Shown here piece after piece: positions 7,143 through 13,310 of a DNA stretch of 14,583 nt; position 1 is the first letter of the stretch, and every line of letters begins with the position of its first letter. The stretch lies in NCBI GenBank assembly GCA_037441775.1, contig JBBIRO010000057.1, forward strand, positions 1 through 14,583. The letters run 5' to 3'. A program made the translations under genes and the position numbers. This DNA is from CAMTWB01 sp037441775 (GTDB lineage: Bacteria > Desulfobacterota > Syntrophia > Syntrophales > CAMTWB01). The notes below the pieces were generated by a model. It had not been told where the DNA came from, made no database searches, and was given only the letters and a program-made list of their open reading frames with translations.

Positions 7143-7709
7143 ATGGCAATGAAGATTCTGGTCCTCTTGGGAAGTCCGAGAAGAAAAGGCAATAGCGCCA
7201 TTCTGGCGGAACAAATAATCAAGGGAGCTAAATCGCAAAAGGCAATAGTCGAAACCGTTTACTTGCACGGGAAAAATATTGCCCCCTGCAAAGGTTGCAT
7301 GAGCTGCCAAAAGAAGGGGAGCAATGGTTGTTCCATTCAGGACGACATGCAGGACATCTACCCGAAACTCATTGAAGCGGAGGGGTGGGTTATCGCGAGC
7401 CCTGTTTATTGGTTTACCATGTCCGCGCAGACCAAGATATTTATGGATCGTTGTTTTGCCCTTCCCTCCTACCAAAGGGATTCCTTTCGAGGCAAGCGGA
7501 TTGCCATCGCCATGACTTATGCCGACGCCGATCCTTTCATCTCCGGCTGTGTGAATGCCCTGCGGACTTTTCAGGACGCCTTTAAGTATACTGACTCCCG
7601 GATTGTCGGGATGGTCTATGGAAGCGCCATGGAGCCCGGCCAGATCAAGTCCAACCAACAGGTGATGGAAGAGGCTTTCGGCTTGGGCAAGAAACTGGCT
7701 GCGGAATGA
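7143..7709 (+). CDS. Iron-sulfur flavoprotein (Isf-like, NADPH-dependent FMN reductase family)
   Basis: 188-residue flavodoxin-fold protein. The N-terminal strand and phosphate loop LGSPRRKGNS (about 9-18) bind FMN, and SPVYWFTMSAQTKIFMDR (about 86-103) is the second flavin-contacting loop. Between them is a compact cysteine motif C49-x2-C52-x2-C55-x7-C63, matching the CX2CX2CX4-7C pattern that holds the [4Fe-4S] cluster in archaeal and bacterial Isf proteins. Isf proteins are dimeric electron carriers or reductases of methanogens and strict anaerobes; the physiological donor is often ferredoxin. It has a strong aggggg ribosome binding site. It sits next to the broken regulator and the corrinoid operon, so an electron-transfer role for corrinoid chemistry is conceivable but not shown. 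A second in-frame ATG lies at 7149. Confidence 0.88.
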   Translation: MAMKILVLLGSPRRKGNSAILAEQIIKGAKSQKAIVETVYLHGKNIAPCKGCMSCQKKGSNGCSIQDDMQDIYPKLIEAEGWVIASPVYWFTMSAQTKIFMDRCFALPSYQRDSFRGKRIAIAMTYADADPFISGCVNALRTFQDAFKYTDSRIVGMVYGSAMEPGQIKSNQQVMEEAFGLGKKLAAE

Positions 7710-7734
7710 AGCAAACTGATTATTGGCTGTTTCG

Positions 7735-8223
7735 TCAGGTTTGGATGATACCGTTCCGGAAGGCCTTTGGGGTGCATTTCTCAATTTTTTTGAAAATCTT
7801 GGTGAAATAGCTCTGGTCGGCAAATCCTGTTTCCAGGGCTACCTGAGAAACAGGTAGGTCTCTTTCTCTCAACAGGGCCTTGGCCTTCTCAATTCTAACC
7901 TTTGAAATGCAGTCTACCAAGGTGATCCCCATCTCCTCTTTGACGATATGACTGAGGCGAGAGGGGCTGAGATTGACCTCCCTGGCGATCTCATGCACGG
8001 ACAGGGATTCAGCATAATGGCCCTCAATGAAGTTGATGGCTCTCCTCAGCCGTTGATAGTTCCTGTTATTCCGGATCTCGTAAATTCTATTTGCACTTGA
8101 TAAGAAACGAAGAGGCTTCTTGAAATGACAACGGCAACTGTAGTACGATGGCTCCAGGCACAGATCGATTGTCTTTCTTAAGTTGAAGGAATTTTGGTCC
8201 TCGATGATATTGTCGGATTCCTC
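7735..8223 (-). pseudogene. 5'-truncated AraC-family transcriptional regulator
   Basis: The C-terminal AraC DNA-binding domain is intact: residues reading LSVHEIAREVNLSPSRLSHI form the first helix-turn-helix, and the second contains VALETGFADQSYFTKIFKK before the final PKAFR. Read upstream of the only usable start (GTG 7998), the frame stays open to a stop at 8224-8226, and the residues between (for example RLRRAINFIEGHYAESLS) are clearly the normal linker and first helix of an AraC domain. There is no ATG, GTG or TTG in that stretch, so translation from 7998 would lose the first helix of the DNA-binding domain. The sensor domain of about 150-200 residues is missing. The remaining frame ends where an MtaA-like remnant begins on the opposite strand, so the gene lost its 5' end in a deletion. 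It would have regulated the divergent methyltransferase operon. Confidence 0.7.
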
Positions 8224-8436
8224 TCACCGGAAGACTACCGAGAATTCGCGCACCCATATTTGAAAGAAATTTTCTCTTCATTTAGAGGAACTACTGAAGA
8301 AGTCAAATTATATGCCAGCCGATGCATTCAAAAGACAGGAGGCGGTCGTAACCTGATCCTTTCTGCTGGAGGCGGCGTTTCCCCCGGCACGCCCGCCAAA
8401 AATATTGATGCGCTCGTGGAAGCAATGAAACGATGA
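8182..8436 (+). pseudogene. Remnant of an MtaA/UroD-type methyltransferase gene (5'-deleted and internally deleted)
   Basis: 84 codons remain of a gene normally about 340-370 codons long. The first part, VLDDIVGFLSPEDYREFAHP and the following helix, is the mid-protein barrel motif of MtaA-like methyltransferases. It is joined near 8284-8292 to TTEEVK and then to the C-terminal LILSAGGGVSPGTP and NIDALVEAMKR. In intact homologues about 70-80 residues lie between these, including the metal-binding His-x-Cys strand and the GN-D motif, so the catalytic centre is gone. An in-frame TAA at 8179-8181 closes the frame upstream; the only possible start is TTG 8194. It is placed 42 nt before the corrinoid-protein gene, exactly where the operon's own methyltransferase would be expected. 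It belongs to a different subfamily from the intact protein at 3561-4616, judged by the C-terminal motif. Confidence 0.8.
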
Positions 8437-8478
8437 GGGATTTAAAATCCATACAGGTGAAACCAGACAGGAGAAAAT

Positions 8479-9114
8479 ATGACTGACACGGAAAATTTTT
8501 ACACCGCACTTTCACAGGGAGACATGGAGGAAGTAAAGAGATTAACCAGTGGTTCCCTGGATAGGGGAGTGGTGGCGGAGATGATTTTAAAAGAAGGACT
8601 TCTTCCCGCCTTTGAACGAATTGGCTTGAAATTTAAAAACGGCGAGATCTATATCCCTGAAATGCTCATCGCCGCCCGGGCGATGCATGCCGGCATGGCC
8701 ATTTTGAAGCCGATTCTTGCTAAATCTACCGGCGCTAAGGCCGGGAAGGTCATCATCGGGGCAGTGAAGGGGGACCTTCATGATATCGGAAAGAACCTCG
8801 TGATCATGATGCTGGAGGGGGGCGGACTCGAGGTTGTCGATCTGGGGATGGATGTTTCGGCCGATAAATTCGTGGAAGCGATAAATAGCCACAGGCCGCA
8901 GGTGGTAGGACTGTCAGCATTGCTCACAACTACGATGAGAGAGATGAAAACGACCATTGAAGTTATTGAGAAGGCCGGCCTAAGGAATCAGGTCAAAATA
9001 ATCGTGGGAGGCGCTCCCCTTACAGAAGGTTTTGCCAAAGGAATTGGCGCCGATGGATATGCCCCGGATGCGGCTTCCGCAGTGGATGTAGTAAAATCTC
9101 TATTGGCTCACTAA
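8479..9114 (+). CDS. Corrinoid (B12)-binding methyltransferase protein, MtbC/MttC-like
   Basis: 211-residue corrinoid protein that shuttles a methyl group: it is methylated on cobalt by a substrate methyltransferase and demethylated by a second one. Residues 1-85 form the four-helix cap; 88-211 are the Rossmann-like B12 domain. The cofactor motif D99-L-H101-D-I-G104 is complete, with H101 as lower axial cobalt ligand, followed by the usual S146-x-L...TTT and GG177-178. Length and arrangement match MtbC, MttC and MtaC. It has an aggaga ribosome binding site and is 14 nt ahead of the methyl-THF methyltransferase gene, so the two form an operon. The only MT1-type gene directly upstream is a remnant, so its methyl donor enzyme must be encoded elsewhere, the 3561-4616 protein being the local candidate. 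Confidence 0.95.
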   Translation: MTDTENFYTALSQGDMEEVKRLTSGSLDRGVVAEMILKEGLLPAFERIGLKFKNGEIYIPEMLIAARAMHAGMAILKPILAKSTGAKAGKVIIGAVKGDLHDIGKNLVIMMLEGGGLEVVDLGMDVSADKFVEAINSHRPQVVGLSALLTTTMREMKTTIEVIEKAGLRNQVKIIVGGAPLTEGFAKGIGADGYAPDAASAVDVVKSLLAH

Positions 9115-9128
9115 ATGAAGGGGAAGGT

Positions 9129-9932
9129 ATGATCATTATTGGAGAGTCGATCAACGGCACGATTCCAAAAGTTGGGCAGGCAATCCTTGACCGAAATGGT
9201 GGATTCTTGCAAGAACTGGCGAAAATCCAATATGAGTGTGGCGCACATTTCCTGGACGTCAATGCCGGCGTGGCGGGTGGGGATGAGGTTCAAGACCTCT
9301 GCTGGCTTACGAAAATCATTCAGGAAGAGGTTCCTCTCCCGCTGATGCTGGATAGCGCCAATCCTGAAGCTCTCAAGGCCGCCCTCTGTGTTTATCGCCA
9401 CCCCGAGCCGCCGATCATCAATTCCATCTCCGCTGAAAAGGAGAAATGGGATCAACTCTTCCCTCTGCTTACGGAAAACAAGTGCAAAGCGGTTGTTCTC
9501 CTTATGGACGACCAGGGGATTCCCAAAACTATTGAAGACAGGTTGGGGATAGCAAAAAAGATTTACCAGAGCCTGGCGCAGGCCGGCATTCCTCCCGATT
9601 ATATCTTTTTTGATGTTCTTGTCCTCTCCGTTGCCATCGAACCCGATGCCGCCCTGGTAGCTCTGGAGACGATCAAAGCGATTCGATCGAATTTTCCTCA
9701 ATCCCACATCACCTGCGGCGTGAGCAATGTGAGCATGGGACTTCCGGCCAGGAAATTGATCAATCGAACTTTCCTGACGATGGCCATAGCCGCGGGCCTG
9801 GACACGCTTCTGATCGATGTTCGCGATCAATCACTTTTGTCCGCGGTTATCGCCAGCAGGATGCTTGTCAATCAAGACCTTTACTGCAGCAAATTTCTTA
9901 AGGCATATCGGGAGAAAAAGATTTTGGCTTAA
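9129..9932 (+). CDS. Methyltetrahydrofolate:corrinoid methyltransferase (MtgA/AcsE-like)
   Basis: 267-residue TIM-barrel pterin-binding protein that transfers a methyl group between a corrinoid protein and tetrahydrofolate. It belongs to the AcsE (MeTr) group rather than dihydropteroate synthase: the motifs LDVNAG (D43), LMLDSAN (D75), INSIS (N98), FDVLV (D162) and GVSNVSMGLP (N200) line up with the pterin-binding residues D75, N96, D160 and N199 of the Moorella enzyme with almost the same numbering. Single-domain size (about 262 in AcsE) agrees. In a demethylation direction it makes methyl-THF that enters the Wood-Ljungdahl pathway; in the other direction it would donate methyl groups to the corrinoid. 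It is co-transcribed with the adjacent corrinoid gene (14-nt gap, gaagggga-type ribosome binding site). No CODH/ACS genes are in the window. Confidence 0.93.
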   Translation: MIIIGESINGTIPKVGQAILDRNGGFLQELAKIQYECGAHFLDVNAGVAGGDEVQDLCWLTKIIQEEVPLPLMLDSANPEALKAALCVYRHPEPPIINSISAEKEKWDQLFPLLTENKCKAVVLLMDDQGIPKTIEDRLGIAKKIYQSLAQAGIPPDYIFFDVLVLSVAIEPDAALVALETIKAIRSNFPQSHITCGVSNVSMGLPARKLINRTFLTMAIAAGLDTLLIDVRDQSLLSAVIASRMLVNQDLYCSKFLKAYREKKILA

Positions 9933-10032
9933 GAATGACGCCCTCGTAAAAAGTCACAAGCCCCCTTTCCCTTACAACTTCGGTGTTAAGCGGAACTTAT
10001 GGGTAAGGACCGGCCCTTAAGCAAATACCTTC

Positions 10033-10061
10033 TTGACAAATGGTTATAACTTGCTCAAAGT
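10033..10061 (+). promoter_or_regulatory. Candidate promoter for the second TRAP operon (consensus -35, weak -10)
   Basis: TTGACA is a perfect -35 hexamer about 100 nt ahead of dctP. The matching -10 is not close to TATAAT. TATAAC at 10045-10050 looks like a -10 but is only 6 nt away from the -35. Confidence 0.25.
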
Positions 10062-10131
10062 AGTTTGCGTGTTGCAAATAGCCGGCTTGAGTGGAACCAA
10101 TTAAGGAACTAAATGATTAACGAACAAGAAT

Positions 10132-10135
10132 GGAG
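10132..10135 (+). promoter_or_regulatory. Ribosome binding site deciding the second dctP start at 10142
   Basis: ggag is 6 nt before ATG 10142. The in-frame ATG at 10130 has no suitable Shine-Dalgarno sequence nearby, so 10142 is preferred. Confidence 0.6.
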
Positions 10136-10141
10136 AAGACG

Positions 10142-11158
10142 ATGAACTGGAAGCTTGCAAGAACAAAAATGATCATTTTAAGTGTGTTATTTGCCGTCCT
10201 TACTTTAATGCCAGGACTATCCACGATTACCCATGCTCAAGAGAAATTTACCCTGCGGGCGCTCAGCGGCTGGCCGCGTACTGCATTTGAATCGCAGCAG
10301 TTTCTGATTTTTGTGGATATGCTCCAAAAGGAAGCCGATCAAAGATACCCGGGGCAGCTAAGGATAGACTATAAGGGCGGCAGTGAAGTGGTGCCTCACC
10401 TCCAGCAGGTTGAGGCTATCCGGGGTGGGCTCATTGATCTGGTCCTCACGGCTGGCAGTTACTACACCTCCATCATGCCGGAAATTGACGTCTTGAGCCT
10501 CACCACCATGACCCCCTGGGAAGAGCGCGCGACCGGCGTGAACGATTTTCTGCAGAAGCTGCATAATACCAAAGCCAAGGCCCATTACCTGGGGCGATTG
10601 GGCACGGGAGCCCTGTTTTACATTTTTGCGACCAGGCCCATCCAGAAGATTGAAGAATTTAAAGGACTGAAGATCAGGGTTTCACCGACACATATCCCGT
10701 TTATCAGATCCCTTGGCGCCGAGCCGGTAGTGACCGCGCCAACAGAAATCTATACTGCTATCGAGCGTGGCATGGTCGTGGGTTATGTGCAGCCTGTTTC
10801 CCCTATTCGTGATCTGGGGCTGGTGCCCTTGACTAAATTCATGCTGTTGCCGGGATTCTATCAGCCGACCAATCCGGTCCTGATCAACCTTGACGTATGG
10901 AACAAACTTCCCCGCCATTTGCAGGAACTGCTGACAGATAACATCAGGAAAGCGGAAAGGACGGCAATCGAAAATACCAGAAACCGGGTTACCTCCGAGA
11001 TGGAATCTTTCCGCAAGGGAGGTATGACGATATTTGAATTGCCCCCCGCCGAGGCCGCGAGATTTTCTCAGATGGCTGCGGATGCGCTTATGGAAGTCGT
11101 TATCAAGAGGTCGCCCACTGACGCTCCGGCGTTGAGAGACCTGGTCATCAAGAAATAG
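10142..11158 (+). CDS. TRAP transporter periplasmic substrate-binding protein, second copy (DctP family)
   Basis: 338-residue secreted receptor of a second TRAP system. It has a Sec signal sequence with a hydrophobic core at residues 10-29 and cleavage at about THA|QE (after residue 32). GLKIRV holds the family arginine (R179 of the precursor), the equivalent of R175 in the first copy; the next residues differ (SPTHIP instead of APGVAG). The two receptors are clearly related in fold but diverge strongly, so they probably bind different ligands and are not a recent duplication. It is followed after a 267-nt gap containing a strong hairpin by dctQ, dctM and an NCS2-type permease. The ligand cannot be read from sequence. 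Confidence 0.92.
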   Translation: MNWKLARTKMIILSVLFAVLTLMPGLSTITHAQEKFTLRALSGWPRTAFESQQFLIFVDMLQKEADQRYPGQLRIDYKGGSEVVPHLQQVEAIRGGLIDLVLTAGSYYTSIMPEIDVLSLTTMTPWEERATGVNDFLQKLHNTKAKAHYLGRLGTGALFYIFATRPIQKIEEFKGLKIRVSPTHIPFIRSLGAEPVVTAPTEIYTAIERGMVVGYVQPVSPIRDLGLVPLTKFMLLPGFYQPTNPVLINLDVWNKLPRHLQELLTDNIRKAERTAIENTRNRVTSEMESFRKGGMTIFELPPAEAARFSQMAADALMEVVIKRSPTDAPALRDLVIKK

Positions 11159-11301
11159 GGCAAGGCGGCGGCTATTCCCGGTTGGCCTTACTAAACAAAC
11201 CGTCCGAAGTCTTATAAAAATCACGAAAGCCTGGATTTCGGAACTTCTTCTTAAATATCGGCAAGTTCCGCAGCATCAAGCTAATCACTGTGGAGAAAGG
11301 A

Positions 11302-11336
11302 ATGGAGCGGGTGGGTATAAAACCTGCCCGCTCCAT
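11302..11336 (+). promoter_or_regulatory. Strong dctP-dctQ intergenic hairpin (15-bp stem)
   Basis: atggagcggg (11302-11311) pairs perfectly with cccgctccat (11327-11336), and the inner tgggt/acctg continues the stem to 15 pairs with two G-U pairs and a 5-nt ataaa loop. No T-tract follows (the next bases are ccgtttgcgg), so on the plus strand it is not a standard terminator and is more likely an RNA-protecting or processing element, or a partial attenuator. It sits 89 nt before dctQ. Confidence 0.65.
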
Positions 11337-11425
11337 CCGTTTGCGGGGTCAAAGGTTGGCCCGGCGGAATCGACGCAGCTTGAAAATGCGGGTTTTTTAC
11401 AAAGCAGTCACCGCAAGGAGAATCT

Positions 11426-11992
11426 ATGTCTAGAATCCTCGGGAGAGTGTCTGAAGCCTTGTCCAAGGTGGCGATGCTGCTCCTTCTATTTACTACCTTT
11501 ACCATCGGCTATTCCATACTTGCCAGAATCATTAATGTTCCCAGCCCCGTCTGGGTGGTTCAGTTCAATGAATATGCACTGCTTTGGATCACCTTTCTTG
11601 GTACTGCGTGGCTGCTGTCTAATAACAAGCATGTATCCGTCGGGATAGTATTTGAGCGCCTCAATACAAAGGCCAGGAGGGTAATGGGGTTGGTTCACAG
11701 TCTGCTGGGCATGGCTCTTTGTGCTCTGCTTTGCGGGTATGGAGTTTTTACCACCTGGGAGCAGTATCAACGCCGGGTCATGGATATACAGGTGATCGAT
11801 GTCCCCGTTGCCTATGTAATTGCCGTTATTCCTTTAGGGTTTTTTCTGTTGTTTTTGCAATTCATCAATAGATTTTTTTCTATTCTTAACCATCCCGAAG
11901 AGAGCGAATCGATGGCATTGAAAAGCGCCTCGTCCGAAGATATTCCCGATCAAGTCGCGGCAAATAATGGGACGGAAGGAGGCAAAAACTGA
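11426..11992 (+). CDS. TRAP transporter small permease, second copy (DctQ family)
   Basis: 188-residue membrane protein with four hydrophobic helices: around AMLLLLFTTFTIGYSILARI, around YALLWITFLGTAWLLS, around VMGLVHSLLGMALCALLCGY, and around AYVIAVIPLGFFLLFLQF. The loop NNKHVSVGIV after helix 2 is the counterpart of GRHIQVEFF in the first copy. A polar tail of about 35 residues follows helix 4 and probably lies in the cytoplasm. The start ATG has a good aaggag site (11415-11420) 5 nt away. Its TGA (11990-11992) is followed after one nucleotide by the dctM ATG, so the two are tightly coupled. Confidence 0.9.
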   Translation: MSRILGRVSEALSKVAMLLLLFTTFTIGYSILARIINVPSPVWVVQFNEYALLWITFLGTAWLLSNNKHVSVGIVFERLNTKARRVMGLVHSLLGMALCALLCGYGVFTTWEQYQRRVMDIQVIDVPVAYVIAVIPLGFFLLFLQFINRFFSILNHPEESESMALKSASSEDIPDQVAANNGTEGGKN

Positions 11993-11993
11993 T

Positions 11994-13310
11994 ATGGAAT
12001 GGTGGCAGATTCTAATATTTTTCCTGGGAGGACTGGTAGTATTCCTTCTGTCTGGATTTCCAATCGCCTTTTCCTTCTTTTTCATGAACATCCTGGGAAT
12101 GCTCGTTTTTATGGGAGTGGAGGGTCTGCAGCAAACAACGTTGCACATCTCCAGTTCTCTTGCCACTTTTACCTTGAGCCCCATACCCATGTTTATCATT
12201 ATGGGAGAGCTTCTGTTTCATTCCCGGATCGCTGATGATACGCTTAATATTCTGGATCGCTGGATGGGCCGGGTGCCCGGAAGGCTGGGACTTTTGGCCT
12301 CGGTAAGCGGGACTGTTTTTGCCGCTACCAGCGGTTCCAGCATGGCCAATACAGCGATGCTGGGAACGGCGCTTTTGCCCGAAATGAGAGCGCGGGGCTA
12401 CAGTAAATCCATGTCGGTGGGTCCGATAATCGGGGTTGGAGGTTTGGCCATGCTTATCCCGCCCTCCTCGTTGGCCGTTGTTTTGGCAAGCATTGGTCAA
12501 ATATCGGTGGGGGGGCTATTGATGGCCGGGGTCATCCCTGGGATCCTGCTAGGATTTATGATTGGGCTTTTTATTGTCATCTCGGCCTGGGTTAAACCTT
12601 CCCTGGCCCCTCCCTATGCCACTTCTAAGACATCTCTGGGAGAGAAGCTGTTTCTTACGGTAAAGTATTTTCTTCCCGTCTGCTTCATCATCTTCATGGT
12701 GATCGGGCTGATTATCATGGGATTGGCTACTCCTACCGAAGCCGCGGCATCGGGAGCCATTGCCACACTTATAGTCACAATTGTTTATGGTCGATTTTCC
12801 TGGGCCATGTTTAGTAAGGCCATGAAGGGATCATTGGAGATTACCGTAATGATCCTAATGATCATTGCCGCCTCCAAGACCTTCAGCAGCATTCTGGCAT
12901 TTACCGGAGCCACCTCGGGTCTTTTAAATATTGTTCGTGATTTAGATGTCCATCCGCTCCTTGTCCTCCTTGTCATGCAGCTCATTTTGGCTTTCATGGG
13001 ATGCTTCATGGAGGCAATCTCCATTATGATGATCTGCCTGCCCGTCTTTATGCCGATTGCCAACATGCTTGGTTTTGATCCGGTATGGTTTGGCGTCCTT
13101 ATGCTCATAAATCTGGAGATGGGACAGATGACGCCGCCCTTTGGGATGCTGCTTTTTGTCATGAAGGCGGTGGCGCCCAAGGATATTACCCTTGGAGATA
13201 TCATGCTGGCTTCCGTTCCTTACGTATTATTTGATATCATAGTGATTGCCATGATCATCATCTGGCCGGAGATTGCCCTTTGGCTGCCGGGACTGTTGAA
13301 GAGCGGTTAA
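11994..13310 (+). CDS. TRAP transporter large permease, second copy (DctM family)
   Basis: 438-residue large membrane subunit. SGSSMANTAM (113-122) and LIPPSS (154-159) are the first transport hairpin, and MTPPFGMLLFV in the C-terminal half is the second. About 12 membrane segments. It differs a good deal from the first DctM, consistent with a separate transporter. An in-frame ATG at 11967 lies inside dctQ; the ATG at 11994 leaves the aaggagg site (11976-11982) upstream, though the 11-nt spacing is a little long. The stop codon TAA shares its last A with the ATG of the next gene. Confidence 0.94.
   Translation: MEWWQILIFFLGGLVVFLLSGFPIAFSFFFMNILGMLVFMGVEGLQQTTLHISSSLATFTLSPIPMFIIMGELLFHSRIADDTLNILDRWMGRVPGRLGLLASVSGTVFAATSGSSMANTAMLGTALLPEMRARGYSKSMSVGPIIGVGGLAMLIPPSSLAVVLASIGQISVGGLLMAGVIPGILLGFMIGLFIVISAWVKPSLAPPYATSKTSLGEKLFLTVKYFLPVCFIIFMVIGLIIMGLATPTEAAASGAIATLIVTIVYGRFSWAMFSKAMKGSLEITVMILMIIAASKTFSSILAFTGATSGLLNIVRDLDVHPLLVLLVMQLILAFMGCFMEAISIMMICLPVFMPIANMLGFDPVWFGVLMLINLEMGQMTPPFGMLLFVMKAVAPKDITLGDIMLASVPYVLFDIIVIAMIIIWPEIALWLPGLLKSG

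Larger units (their letters stand above)
9933..10141. other. Intergenic region before the second TRAP operon, with a candidate promoter
   Basis: 209 nt without a gene. It starts with ctcgtaaaaagtc (9943-9955), which differs at one position from ctcataaaaagtc at 95-107; this is a second copy of a short motif that seems to mark intergenic repeats in this genome. A consensus -35 TTGACA is at 10033-10038, but the -10 at 17-18 nt (around 10056-10061) is poor, so any promoter would need an activator or be weak. An imperfect tttgc-gtgtt-gcaaa dyad lies at about 10063-10078. No good intrinsic terminator for the corrinoid operon is visible. Confidence 0.45.

Noticed and set aside
7140..7823. Minus-strand open frame of 227 codons
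   Set aside because: Antisense to the iron-sulfur flavoprotein and overlapping the AraC remnant; composition looks like a shadow frame.
9111..9830. Minus-strand open frame of 239 codons
   Set aside because: Antisense shadow of the methyl-THF methyltransferase; no motif, no ribosome binding site.
9971..9990. Hairpin cttacaac-ttcg-gtgttaag as terminator of the corrinoid operon
   Set aside because: Two mismatches in an 8-bp stem and no T-tract; only the ttcg loop is suggestive.
10041..10055. Sigma54 promoter (tgg...ttgct) upstream of the second dctP
   Set aside because: The GG to GC spacing is 9 nt instead of 10 and the rest of the consensus is poor.
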